NCBI GenBank assembly: GCA_963766005.1
Contig: CAVXYG010000012.1
Location: 186,001-250,000, forward strand
DNA: 64,000 bases
DNA from: CAVXYG01 sp963766005
Lineage (GTDB): Bacteria > Actinomycetota > Actinomycetes > S36-B12 > GCA-2699445
Reading direction: 5' to 3'
Numbering within the stretch: position 1 is the stretch's first letter; every line of letters begins with the position of its first letter. Positions 51,053-58,792 of this stretch are shown here, piece after piece. Position numbers and translations under genes: made by a program. The notes under the pieces were generated by a model. That model was given only the letters and a program-made list of their open reading frames with translations. It was not told where the DNA came from and did not search any database.

Positions 51053-51574
51053 TCAGGAGCCGCCCGCGGGCGGTCGCTGGTCGGCACCGCCGTCCTCGAT
51101 GCTGTCCAGCAGGTCGCGCAGCTCGGAGCGCAGGAAGTCCCGGGTCGCGACGTCGCCGAGCGCGACGCGCAGCGCGGCGATCTCACGGGCGAGGTACTCG
51201 GTGTCGGCGATGAGCCGATCGGTGCGGTTGCGGTCCTCCGTGTACTGCACCCGGTCCCGATCGGACTGCCGGTTCTGCGCCAGGAGGATCAGGGGTGCGG
51301 CGTAGGAGGCCTGGAGCGACAGCAGCAGCGTCAGGAAGATGAACGGGAAGGGATCGGGCGCAACGTCCTGCGGAGCCAAGGCGTTGAAGGAGACCCACAC
51401 GATGATCGCCACCGTCATCCACGCGATGAAGCTCCACGAGCCGATGTATCGCGCGATGCGCTCCGAGACCCGCCCGAACAACTCCGAGTCCACCCCGAGG
51501 CGCGGGCCCCAGGAGCGATCGAGCGGCTGATCGAGTCCGCTGCGGTTGCGGCCGGAGCCGGCCCGGCGACTCAT
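51053..51574 (-). CDS. DUF1003 membrane protein
   Basis: A 173-residue protein with two central membrane helices (SWSFIAWMTVAIIVWVSFNAL and FPFIFLTLLLSLQASYAAPLIL) and the DUF1003 continuation AQNRQSDRDRVQYTEDRNRTDRLI, then a long C-terminal coiled helix (about 115-165). The ATG overlaps the stop of the PRC-MgtE_N-CBS gene (ATGA), and AGGGAGG precedes it, so the two products are coupled. DUF1003 function is unknown; pairing with an MgtE-like protein suggests a link to magnesium. Confidence 0.87.
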   Translation of the reverse strand: MSRRAGSGRNRSGLDQPLDRSWGPRLGVDSELFGRVSERIARYIGSWSFIAWMTVAIIVWVSFNALAPQDVAPDPFPFIFLTLLLSLQASYAAPLILLAQNRQSDRDRVQYTEDRNRTDRLIADTEYLAREIAALRVALGDVATRDFLRSELRDLLDSIEDGGADQRPPAGGS

Positions 51575-52857
51575 GGGTGCACCTCCCTGGACCCGGTGGA
51601 CGGCGGGGCGTCGGACTCGCGCCAATCCTGCGGCAGCATGTGATCGATGACGTCGTCGACGGTGACGGCGCCGATGAGGTGGCCGCCCTCGTCCACGACC
51701 GGTACTGCGGCCAAGTTGTAGGCGGCGAAGTACCGGGCCACCTCCGGCAGCGGGGTGTCGGGCGTGATCGGGGAGAGCTGGCTGTCAAGGATGGCGGACA
51801 CCAGCGTCGCCGGCGGCTCGCGCAGCATCCGCTGGAAGTGCGCGACGCCGAGGAGCTTGCCGGTGGGAGTCTCCAGCGGCGAGCGCGTGACGTACACCTG
51901 CGAGGCCAGCGGCGGGGACAGCTCGGGCCGCGCGACGCGCGCCAGGGCCTCCGCCACGGTGCTGTCGTGGCCGACGATGACCGGCTCGGTGGTCATCATG
52001 CCGCCCGCGGAATCGTCGGCGTAGGACATCAGCCGCCGCAGCTCCTCGGCCTCGTCGGGCTCCATGCGCTGCAGCAGGTCGCTGGCGGTCTCCGCGTCGA
52101 GGTCGCCGACGAGGTCGGCCGCGTCGTCGGGCTCCATGTCCTCCAGGATGTCCGCAGCGCGCTCCGCTTCCAGCCAGCCGAGAACCTCGACCTGTGCCTC
52201 GTCGGGCAGTTCTTCCATCACATCGGCGAGACGCTCGTCGCTGAGGGCACCTGCCGCCTGCATCCGGCGGGCCGGCGGCAGGTCCTGCAGGGCCTTGGCG
52301 ATGTCGGCTGGCTTCAGCCGCTCCCAGCTCGCCACCAGCGAATCGGCACCCTGGGCGGGGTCGGTGGCCAGCAGCCCGCGCACCTGGTCCCAGCGCACCA
52401 GGTAGGAATCTCCGCGGCGGCGCAGCGTCCGTCCGGGCCGCTGGACGTAGACCCGGTCGATCTCCCAGTCCCGATAGCGGTTCTGGGAGACCCCGATGTC
52501 GATGACCGTGCACTGCTCGGCCCCGGGAATGCGGTCGTCGCCCACGACCGAGACCTTGCGGTCCATGAGCTCGCCCATCACCAGGTGCTCGGTGAAGCGC
52601 CGCTCGAAGCGGCGCATGTTGATGACGCCGGTCACGACGACCGCCCCCGCGTCGAAGGATGTCACGCGCCCAATCGGCAGGAAGATGCTGCGGCGGGCGC
52701 TGACCTCGATGACCAGGCCCACCACCCGGGGCGGCTTGGCGATGCCGACGGTGACCACGACATCGCGGATCTTGCCGACCTGGTCCCCGTTGGGGTCGAA
52801 GACCAAAGCGCCGGCCAGTCGGGCGAGGAAGACCCTGCTGGGCGTACCGGTGCTCAC
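51571..52857 (-). CDS. PRC-barrel, MgtE N-terminal and CBS domain protein
   Basis: A 428-residue cytoplasmic protein: PRC-barrel segments (about 10-150, LAGALVFDPNGDQVGKIRDVVV), a helical MgtE_N superdomain (about 185-280, DIAKALQDLPPARRMQAAGAL, ERAADILEDMEPDDAADLV) and two CBS motifs (about 285-410, MMTTEPVIVGHDSTVAEALARV, AAVPVVDEGGHLIGAVTVDDVI). This is the Mg2+-sensing part of MgtE channels without the transmembrane part, so it may be a sensor or regulator. GTG 52857 is eight bases after TAGGCT on the reverse strand. Confidence 0.86.
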   Translation of the reverse strand: MSTGTPSRVFLARLAGALVFDPNGDQVGKIRDVVVTVGIAKPPRVVGLVIEVSARRSIFLPIGRVTSFDAGAVVVTGVINMRRFERRFTEHLVMGELMDRKVSVVGDDRIPGAEQCTVIDIGVSQNRYRDWEIDRVYVQRPGRTLRRRGDSYLVRWDQVRGLLATDPAQGADSLVASWERLKPADIAKALQDLPPARRMQAAGALSDERLADVMEELPDEAQVEVLGWLEAERAADILEDMEPDDAADLVGDLDAETASDLLQRMEPDEAEELRRLMSYADDSAGGMMTTEPVIVGHDSTVAEALARVARPELSPPLASQVYVTRSPLETPTGKLLGVAHFQRMLREPPATLVSAILDSQLSPITPDTPLPEVARYFAAYNLAAVPVVDEGGHLIGAVTVDDVIDHMLPQDWRESDAPPSTGSREVHP

Positions 52858-52974
52858 AGCGCTAGAGCCTACCCAGCGTTGCGCCGTCGTGGGCCCGACT
52901 GCGACGCGGCGGCCCTCGGCAGCGTCGCGCCGCAAGGAGCATCCCGTCCGTGGTGCACCTGCGACGATGGCCTG

Positions 52975-53892
52975 GTGTCCCAGTCCCGGCCCGCCGTCAC
53001 GGTGCCCGGCGCCGGCGATGCGCTGGTGCTGGGCGTGGCTGTCCTGGCTGTGTCCACCTCGGCGCCGATCATCGCCGCATGCGCCGCGCCGGCGCTGGCC
53101 ATCGCCTTCTGGCGCTGCCTGCTGGGCGGCGCCGCGACCGGCCTGTGGCTGGCGCTGAGGCGGCCCACCGCCGGGTGGCCGCGGGAGCGCGCGCACTGGT
53201 CGGCGGCGCTCAGCGGCGGTGTACTGCTCGCCCTGCACTTCGCCGCCTGGATCCCGTCGCTGCGCTATACCTCGGTCGCCTCATCCACCGCACTGGTGGC
53301 GACCCAGCCGGTGTGGGCCGCCATGCTGGCGCGCTGGCGCGGGGCGACGGTGTCGCGCACGGTGTGGGTCGGTATCGCCATCTCGCTGTCCGGTGTCGTC
53401 GTGCTGACCGGCATCGACTTCGCGCTGGATCCGCGCTCGCTCGTCGGAGACGGCCTGGCCGTGCTGGGGGCGATGCTCGCGGCGGCCTACGTGTCGGTGG
53501 GGGAGCGGGCCCGCCGCCACCTGTCCACGGGCGTCTACACGTTCATCGGCTACGGCACTGCCGCGCTCGTGCTGCTTCCCCTGGCGCTCCTGGCCGGTGC
53601 GCCGCTGGCCGGCTACGCGGTCCGTGACTGGTGGTTGATCGTCGCGCTCACCCTGCTCGCGCAACTGCTCGGGCACACGCTGATCAACCGGGTGCTGGGC
53701 TCGGTGTCGGCGACCGTCACCAGCCTGGCGATCCTGTTCGAGCTGCCCGGCGCGGTCATCATCGCCGCCGCCTGGCTGGGCATGGTGCCGCCGCTGGCCG
53801 TACTCCCCGCGCTGGCGCTCATCCTGCTCGGCCTCGTCGTGGTCATCCGGGCGGCCGACCTGCCGGACCCGGTGGTGGATCCGGCCGGGTGA
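52975..53892 (+). CDS. EamA/DMT-family transporter
   Basis: A 305-residue protein with ten predicted helices arranged as two five-helix EamA repeats: LVLGVAVLAVSTSAPIIAACAAPALAIAFWRCLLGG begins the first and GDGLAVLGAMLAAAYVSVGER the second. DMT proteins export amino acids or other metabolites; the substrate cannot be told. GTG 52975 lies six bases after GACGAT. It is divergent from the MgtE-like gene. A hairpin follows about 60 bases after the stop. Confidence 0.85.
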   Translation: MSQSRPAVTVPGAGDALVLGVAVLAVSTSAPIIAACAAPALAIAFWRCLLGGAATGLWLALRRPTAGWPRERAHWSAALSGGVLLALHFAAWIPSLRYTSVASSTALVATQPVWAAMLARWRGATVSRTVWVGIAISLSGVVVLTGIDFALDPRSLVGDGLAVLGAMLAAAYVSVGERARRHLSTGVYTFIGYGTAALVLLPLALLAGAPLAGYAVRDWWLIVALTLLAQLLGHTLINRVLGSVSATVTSLAILFELPGAVIIAAAWLGMVPPLAVLPALALILLGLVVVIRAADLPDPVVDPAG

Positions 53893-54246
53893 GGCGGACG
53901 GCGCCGGCTGGTGCCGGTGATGGTTGTGGCAGGCAAGCGCCGAACGGCGGCGAGAGCCCCGCCACCCGGCGGGCAGCGGCGGGGCTGCCGTGTGGGACGC
54001 CGCCGGTGTCGGACGGCGCTGGTCCCGGATTCGGCAGCGGGCACCGGCCGGTCCTGGGTGCGCCGTTGAAGGTTCGGGCGGGCCGGCACCGGCCGTCCTG
54101 GCCGCCGCCCGGCTCCGGCGAGTCGGGGGTTGATCCGGCACGATGAGCACGACCCTGCCGACGGGGCAGGCGGGGCGGCTGCATACCGTGGGAGCAACGC
54201 TAGGGCGCCCCGGCGCCCCCCGACCAGGCTGACGGAAGGCACATCG
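53893..54246. other. 354-bp intergenic stretch
   Basis: Holds a strong hairpin (53955-53986) and, near its right end, TACCGT around 54185 as a possible -10 for the lyase gene. No gene was seen. Confidence 0.55.
53955..53986 (+). terminator. 9-bp hairpin downstream of the DMT gene
   Basis: AGCCCCGCC pairs perfectly with GGCGGGGCT across a 14-base loop, 62 bases after the DMT stop codon. There is no T tract, so it may act as an actinobacterial hairpin terminator or only stabilise the transcript. Confidence 0.38.
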
Positions 54247-55230
54247 ATGACAGAGGTCACTCCCACGGCAGGCCCGACGCGGGAGCTGCGCTCGCGACGC
54301 TCGAACCTGGCGGTGCCAGGCTCCAACCCCAAGATGCTGGACAAGGCCCGCGGGCTGCCGGCGGACCAGATCTTCATGGATCTGGAGGATTCGGTGGCCC
54401 CCATCGCCAAGGAGGACGCGCGAAAGAACGTCGTGGCGGCGCTCAACGAGGGCGGGTACGACGGCAAGGTGCGCACCGTGCGGGTCAACGACCTGACCAC
54501 GCAGTGGACCTACCGCGACGTTACCGAGGTCGTCGAGGGCGCCGGCCCGAATCTTGACTGCATCATGCTGCCCAAGGTGCAGACGCCCGAGCAGGTCCAC
54601 TGGCTGGACATGACGCTGACCCAGATCGAGAAGACCATGGGCTTCGAGGTGGGGCGCATCGGCATCGAGGCGCAGATCGAGAACGCGCTCGGCCTGGTGA
54701 ACGTCGACTCGATCGCCTGCGCGTCGCCGCGCGTGGAGACCATCATCTTCGGTCCGGCCGACTTCATGGCCAGCATCAACATGAAGTCGCTCGTGGTGGG
54801 CGAGCAGCCCCCCGGCTACACCGAGGGGGATGCCTACCACTACATCCTCATGCGGATCCTGATGGCCGCCCGCGCCTACGACAAGCAGGCCATCGACGGT
54901 CCCTACCTGCAGATCCGCGACGTCGAGGGCTACCGGCGGGTCGCCGAGCGCAGCGCGGCACTCGGCTTCGACGGCAAGTGGGTGCTCCACCCCGGGCAGG
55001 TCGACGTGGCCAACGAGGTGTACTCGCCCAAGCAGGAGGACTACGACCACGCCGAGCTGATCCTCGACGCCTACGCCTACTTCACCTCGGCCGAGGGTGG
55101 CGCCCAGGGCGCGGTCATGCTCGGCGACGAGATGATCGACGAGGCCTCCCGCAAGATGGCCCTGGTCATCGCGGGCAAGGGCCGCGCTGCGGGCATGCAG
55201 CGCACGAAGGCCTTCGAACCCCCCCGGTAG
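54247..55230 (+). CDS. HpcH/HpaI aldolase/citrate lyase family (malyl-CoA lyase-like)
   Basis: A 327-residue CoA-ester lyase: RSNLAVPGSNPKMLDKA, the substrate-binding start, IFMDLEDSVAPIAKEDAR with acidic metal ligands, the segment around IGIEAQIENALGLVNVD, RVETIIFGPADFMASI, and FDGKWVLHPGQVDVANEVYSP. The family includes L-malyl-CoA/beta-methylmalyl-CoA lyase and citramalyl-CoA lyase; which reaction applies is open. It would serve C2 or C5 assimilation or organic acid breakdown. GGAAGGCAC lies before ATG 54247. It is not adjacent to other genes of such pathways. Confidence 0.87.
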   Translation: MTEVTPTAGPTRELRSRRSNLAVPGSNPKMLDKARGLPADQIFMDLEDSVAPIAKEDARKNVVAALNEGGYDGKVRTVRVNDLTTQWTYRDVTEVVEGAGPNLDCIMLPKVQTPEQVHWLDMTLTQIEKTMGFEVGRIGIEAQIENALGLVNVDSIACASPRVETIIFGPADFMASINMKSLVVGEQPPGYTEGDAYHYILMRILMAARAYDKQAIDGPYLQIRDVEGYRRVAERSAALGFDGKWVLHPGQVDVANEVYSPKQEDYDHAELILDAYAYFTSAEGGAQGAVMLGDEMIDEASRKMALVIAGKGRAAGMQRTKAFEPPR

Positions 55231-55301
55231 GGGCCTCGGCCTGGCCCATGTGTCGCACGCAGGCAACCGGCCGCGTGCGACACAGCGGGCGGCGACGCTG
55301 T

Positions 55302-55336
55302 ATTCAGTTGCTGTTCACCTCCCGTTCATCTATGGT
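55302..55336 (+). promoter_or_regulatory. PHO-box-like direct repeats overlapping a promoter
   Basis: Three units at an 11-bp period begin ATTCA (55302), GTTCA (55313) and GTTCA (55324); the middle unit is GTTCACCTCCC. This is the arrangement of actinobacterial PhoP/RegX3 boxes (GTTCACC-like units every 11 bp). TATGGT (55331-55336) overlaps the last unit and is a good -10 hexamer. The window encodes SenX3/RegX3 and PhoU at 27-30 kb, the likely regulator. Confidence 0.6.
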
Positions 55337-55345
55337 GGTCACAGA

Positions 55346-55362
55346 GATGAATCGGATTCATC
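55346..55362 (+). promoter_or_regulatory. 17-bp perfect palindrome at the transcription start
   Basis: GATGAATC-G-GATTCATC is an 8-bp perfect inverted repeat around one base, starting 10 bases after the TATGGT -10 hexamer, so it would lie at the very 5' end of the transcript. It suits a repressor operator better than an RNA hairpin, because the loop would be too small. No binding protein can be named. Confidence 0.5.
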
Positions 55363-55412
55363 GCAGGCGTGTCGCGCGAGCGCGTCGTCTGCGATGCAGG
55401 GAGGACACTGGC

Positions 55413-55616
55413 ATGGGCGCAACGCGGCAGGCGACGATCGTGGTTCCCCCCCAGCGCAGCTCCAGCGGTGCCGGATCGGCCCGCGCCCAGACAGCCCGGG
55501 CCACGGGCGATCGCCGGCCGCGCTACTTGCGCTGGCTGCTGCCGAGGTCGTGCGCCTGCTCGGTGCCCCTCACCGGGATGCAGCAGGCCGAGTTGAAGTT
55601 CATCGCCTACCACTGA
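55413..55616 (+). CDS. small hypothetical protein behind a PHO-box promoter
   Basis: ATG 55413 is preceded by AGGGAGGAC at a good distance and opens a frame of 67 codons with G/C in most third positions. The product is basic in its first two thirds (RQATIVVPPQRSSSG, GDRRPRYLRWLLPR) and contains CAC and FIAYH near the end; no family was recognised. The upstream promoter, PHO box and palindrome suggest that something regulated is transcribed here. It could be this peptide or an untranslated RNA. Confidence 0.42.
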   Translation: MGATRQATIVVPPQRSSSGAGSARAQTARATGDRRPRYLRWLLPRSCACSVPLTGMQQAELKFIAYH

Positions 55617-55650
55617 TCCGCTCGGCCCGGGGACGTGCCAGCCTGGTGCC

Positions 55651-56394
55651 GTGTGCGGACGCTATGCAAGGAGCAAGGACAAGGCGGCCCTGGTCGAGGA
55701 GTTCGCCGTGGCCGAGGCTCCGGACGGAGATCTCGCGGCCGACTACAACGTCGCGCCGACCAAGCAGGTCTACATCGTCGCCGAGCGCTCCGCCTCCGAG
55801 GACTACCCGCAACCGCGGCGCACTCTCGCGGTGGCGCGGTGGGGCCTGGTCCCCTCCTGGGCCAAGGACCCCAAGATCGGGTCGCGGCTCATCAACGCCC
55901 GCGCCGAGACTGCTGCGAGCAAGCCGGCGTTCCGCGCAGCCTTCGCCCGTCGGCGCTGCCTGGTTCCGGCCGACGGCTTCTACGAGTGGTACGAGCCCGC
56001 TTCCCCGGACGCACCGCGCGGGCGTACGGGCAAGCCGCTGAAACAGCCCTTCTTCATCCATCCCGCGGATGGCAGCACACTGGCCATGGCGGGGCTGTAC
56101 GAGTTCTGGCGAGACCCCGCCGCGGATCCGCATGAGCCGTGGTTGCTCACGGTGACGATCCTCACCACGACCTCGACCGACGCGCTTGGGCGGATCCACG
56201 ACCGGATGCCGCTCCCGATCCCGCCGCAGCAGTGGGAGGCCTGGTTGGACCCGGACGTCGCGGCGGCGGCTGCGGCCGAGGTGCTGCGCGCCCACACCGC
56301 CGAGCGGCTCGTCGCCTACCCCGTGTCCACGGCGGTGAACAGGGTCGCCAACAACGGCCCGGAACTGCTCGACCCGCAACCGCTCGACGGCTGA
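55651..56394 (+). CDS. SRAP-domain protein (HMCES/YedK family)
   Basis: A 247-residue SOS-response-associated peptidase-like protein starting MCGRYA, with Cys2 as the N-terminal nucleophile after Met removal. The active-site set is visible: Asn82 in LINARAET, Glu112 in DGFYEWY and His173 in GRIHDRMP. YedK/HMCES crosslinks to abasic sites in single-stranded DNA and protects them. GTG 55651 follows CAGCCT by six bases. A SRAP gene near sigH, whiB and pdtaS is also seen in Mycobacterium. Confidence 0.93.
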   Translation: MCGRYARSKDKAALVEEFAVAEAPDGDLAADYNVAPTKQVYIVAERSASEDYPQPRRTLAVARWGLVPSWAKDPKIGSRLINARAETAASKPAFRAAFARRRCLVPADGFYEWYEPASPDAPRGRTGKPLKQPFFIHPADGSTLAMAGLYEFWRDPAADPHEPWLLTVTILTTTSTDALGRIHDRMPLPIPPQQWEAWLDPDVAAAAAAEVLRAHTAERLVAYPVSTAVNRVANNGPELLDPQPLDG

Positions 56395-56449
56395 CACACC
56401 GCGCGCGCTCCGCGTTGTTTCCGCGGCGCCGCGGCGCAAGGATGGCGGC

Positions 56450-57178
56450 GTGCCCCCCATCACGAGGAAGATGCCGACACCCACTCGGGTGGCAGACATC
56501 ACGACCAGCCATGGCCTCGGGCGGGCCCATCTCTTTGCGGTCCCTCGAGGGGTGCCGAGGGCCTCGATCATCCTCGGCCACGGCGCTGGTGCCGGAATCG
56601 AGTCGCCCGGACTGGCCGCGCTGGCCGCCGGCCTGCCGCAGTACGGTATCGAGGTCGTCCTGGTGGAGCAGCCGTGGAAGGTCTCGGGCAACCCCGTCGC
56701 CCCGGCGACATCGGTGCTGGACACGGCCTGGATCGAGATCGTGGCCGACCTGCGGCGCAGCGGCATCGGACTGCGCCGGTTGGCGGTCGGCGGGCGCAGC
56801 GGTGGGGCGCGCGTGGCCTGCCGGACGGCGGCGCAGATCAAACCTGCCTCGATCCTGCTGCTTGCCTATCCGCTGTACCCGCCGCGTCAGACGGACGCGG
56901 ATCGCGCCGGCGAGCTGGCCGCCGCGGCGGCCCTCGCGCCGGTCACGGTGGTGCAGGGCACCGAGGACAAATACGGCGGTCCCGCCGATGTGGCGCTGGC
57001 GGTGGCGGAGCACGGGCAGCGCGTCCTGGCGGTCGGGATCCCGTTCCTGGACCACTCCTTCCATCTCAAGGCCAAGGCGACCATCACCGACTCGGAGGCG
57101 CGGATGGTGCTCGTGGAATCGGCGCGGCGCTCGGTCCTGCGCAGTGCCGGGAATACCGGTCCGCTGCTGGCGCGTTGA
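56450..57178 (+). CDS. alpha/beta-hydrolase-fold protein (KANL3/Tex30-like)
   Basis: A 242-residue protein with SIILGHGAGAGIESPGL (oxyanion region), a nucleophile elbow LAVGGRSGGARVAC with Ser117, TVVQGTEDKYGG (acid) and IPFLDHSFHLKAK (catalytic His), the pattern of the small KANL3/Tex30-like alpha/beta hydrolases. The substrate is unknown. GTG 56450 is six bases after AAGGAT, a weak match to the leaderless pattern. It lies between SRAP and sigR. Confidence 0.72.
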   Translation: MPPITRKMPTPTRVADITTSHGLGRAHLFAVPRGVPRASIILGHGAGAGIESPGLAALAAGLPQYGIEVVLVEQPWKVSGNPVAPATSVLDTAWIEIVADLRRSGIGLRRLAVGGRSGGARVACRTAAQIKPASILLLAYPLYPPRQTDADRAGELAAAAALAPVTVVQGTEDKYGGPADVALAVAEHGQRVLAVGIPFLDHSFHLKAKATITDSEARMVLVESARRSVLRSAGNTGPLLAR

Positions 57179-57295
57179 GACTGCTGACATGCTGATTCCC
57201 GGGAGGTCGAGGTGTCGGTGGGAGTTTGCGGGTCGGATATTCGTGGAATGCTGCTACAGCCATCACCCTTGACCTGGCGAAACTGGAGCATTGCA

Positions 57296-57949
57296 GTGAT
57301 TGACGACTTGGCATCGGAGAGCCCGCCCCTGCGGGCCGACGATGCACGACCCGGCCCCGCCGAAGAGGCAGCCGAGACCGACGAGCAGCGTCGGGCGCGC
57401 TTCGAGCGGGACGCGCTGCCCATGCTGGATCAGCTCTACTCCGCGGCGCTGCGCATGACGCGCAACCCCGCCGACGCCGAGGACTTGGTGCAGGAGACCT
57501 ACGGCAAGGCCTTCGGCGCGTTTCACCAGTTCACGCAGGGCACCAACCTCAAGGCTTGGCTGTTCCGCATTCTCACGAACACCTACATCAACACCTACCG
57601 CAAGAAGCAGCGCCAGCCGGTGCACACCAGCACGGACACCTTCGAGGACTACCAGATGGCGCGTCTGTCGGAGAACCCCACGGAGGGGTTTCGGCCCGCA
57701 GACGTCGAGGCGCTGTCCTCCTTGCCCGATGCTGCCGTCACCGACGCCCTGGCGGCGCTGCCGGAGGAGTTCCGACTCGCCGTCTACTACGCCGACGTCG
57801 AAGGGTTCGCCTACAAGGAGATCGCGCAGATCATGGGGACACCGGTCGGTACCGTCATGTCGCGGCTGCATCGCGGGCGCAAGCAGCTGCGCTCCATGCT
57901 GGCCGACTATGCCGCCGACCGCGGACTGGTGAAGGGAACGTCGTCATGA
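57296..57949 (+). CDS. sigR: SigR/SigH-type ECF sigma factor (ECF12)
   Basis: A 217-residue sigma factor of the redox-stress SigR/SigH class: region 2 RFERDALPMLDQLYSAALRMTRNPADAEDLVQETYGKAF and GTNLKAWLFRILTNTYINTYRKKQR, region 4 ALPEEFRLAVYYADVEGFAYKEIAQIMGTPVGTVMSRLHRGRKQL. It drives thiol-oxidative and heat stress genes. GTG 57296 has GGAG seven bases upstream. An in-frame GTG at 57212 with GGGAGG would add 28 residues, recalling the two forms of Streptomyces SigR. It overlaps rsrA by ATGA. Confidence 0.93.
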   Translation: MIDDLASESPPLRADDARPGPAEEAAETDEQRRARFERDALPMLDQLYSAALRMTRNPADAEDLVQETYGKAFGAFHQFTQGTNLKAWLFRILTNTYINTYRKKQRQPVHTSTDTFEDYQMARLSENPTEGFRPADVEALSSLPDAAVTDALAALPEEFRLAVYYADVEGFAYKEIAQIMGTPVGTVMSRLHRGRKQLRSMLADYAADRGLVKGTSS

Positions 57950-58200
57950 GTTGCGGCGATCCGCACGATGTGGACTGCAGCGAGGTCCTGGACCAGGTCT
58001 ACGAGTACCTGCACCGCGAGCTCGACGAGACGCACCAGCAGTCCGTGCGCCAGCACCTCGACGAGTGCGGCCACTGCCTGGCAGAGTACGGGCTGGAGGA
58101 GGCCGTGCGTGATCTCGTGTTCCGATCGTGCCCGTGCGAGCAGGCCCCGGAAAGCCTGCGGGTGTCCATCTTGGCCCGCATCACCGAGATCCGCTCCTGA
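57946..58200 (+). CDS. rsrA: zinc-binding redox anti-sigma factor (RsrA/RshA)
   Basis: An 84-residue ZAS-family anti-sigma factor. His37-x3-Cys41-x2-Cys44 (HLDECGHC) together with Cys11 form the zinc and redox centre at the same positions as in Streptomyces RsrA. Cys3, Cys62 and Cys64 are also present. Disulfide formation under oxidative stress would release zinc and free SigR. The ATG overlaps the sigR stop (ATGA), so equal synthesis is ensured. Confidence 0.93.
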   Translation: MSCGDPHDVDCSEVLDQVYEYLHRELDETHQQSVRQHLDECGHCLAEYGLEEAVRDLVFRSCPCEQAPESLRVSILARITEIRS

Positions 58201-58282
58201 CAGGTGCGCCGCTTCCGATCCCGAGCTGTCCGGCGCAGAATGAGCGCTGCCGGCCGGCAGGCACGCCAGAGAAGGAGTCCCC

Positions 58283-58717
58283 GTGATCGATGACACCATC
58301 GTTACTGGCAGCAGTGCCGAGCGGTTGTTCACCGTGACCGACGCCGACCTCGCCACGGCCCTGGGCAGCGGGGATGTCCCGGTGCTGGCCACGCCGCGCA
58401 TGATCGCCTGGATGGAGGCCGCCGCCGTCGATGCCGTGGCGCAGACCCTGGCGGAGACGGCCACGTCGGTCGGGACCGCGGTCGAGGTCGATCACGTCTC
58501 GGCCTCACCGCTCGGTGCGGCGATCCTGGTCTCCGCGACCGTGCGCGGCGCCCAGGGCAGCACTCTGCACTTCGATTGCGAGGCGATCGAGGTCGGGCCC
58601 GACGGTTCGTCCTCGGTGGTGGGCCACGGCAGCATCTCGCGGGCGGTCGTGGATCGGGAGCGCTTCCTGGCGCGACTGAACAGTCGCAGGGACGAGGAAG
58701 CGGCTCGACCGCGATAG
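58283..58717 (+). CDS. hot-dog thioesterase, FlK-like
   Basis: A 144-residue single hot-dog domain. Residues aligned with the fluoroacetyl-CoA thioesterase FlK catalytic set are Thr37 (VLATPRMIAWMEAAA), Glu45 and His71 (VEVDHVSASPLGA). FlK-like proteins in non-fluoroacetate organisms are general acyl-CoA thioesterases of unknown substrate. GTG 58283 has AAGGAG upstream. It lies about 80 bases after rsrA. Confidence 0.83.
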   Translation: MIDDTIVTGSSAERLFTVTDADLATALGSGDVPVLATPRMIAWMEAAAVDAVAQTLAETATSVGTAVEVDHVSASPLGAAILVSATVRGAQGSTLHFDCEAIEVGPDGSSSVVGHGSISRAVVDRERFLARLNSRRDEEAARPR

Positions 58718-58792
58718 CCGTGGCGGCCCGCGGTGGGGCACGGGGCCGCGCCATGGGGTCAGCCGTGCGGTCGGCGGCCGGTACTCCTCGTC

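Noticed and set aside
57244..57270. GGAAT-N18-CTT as a SigR autoregulatory promoter
   Set aside because: The -35 GGAAT fits but the -10 should be GTT; one mismatch in three conserved bases is too weak to annotate.
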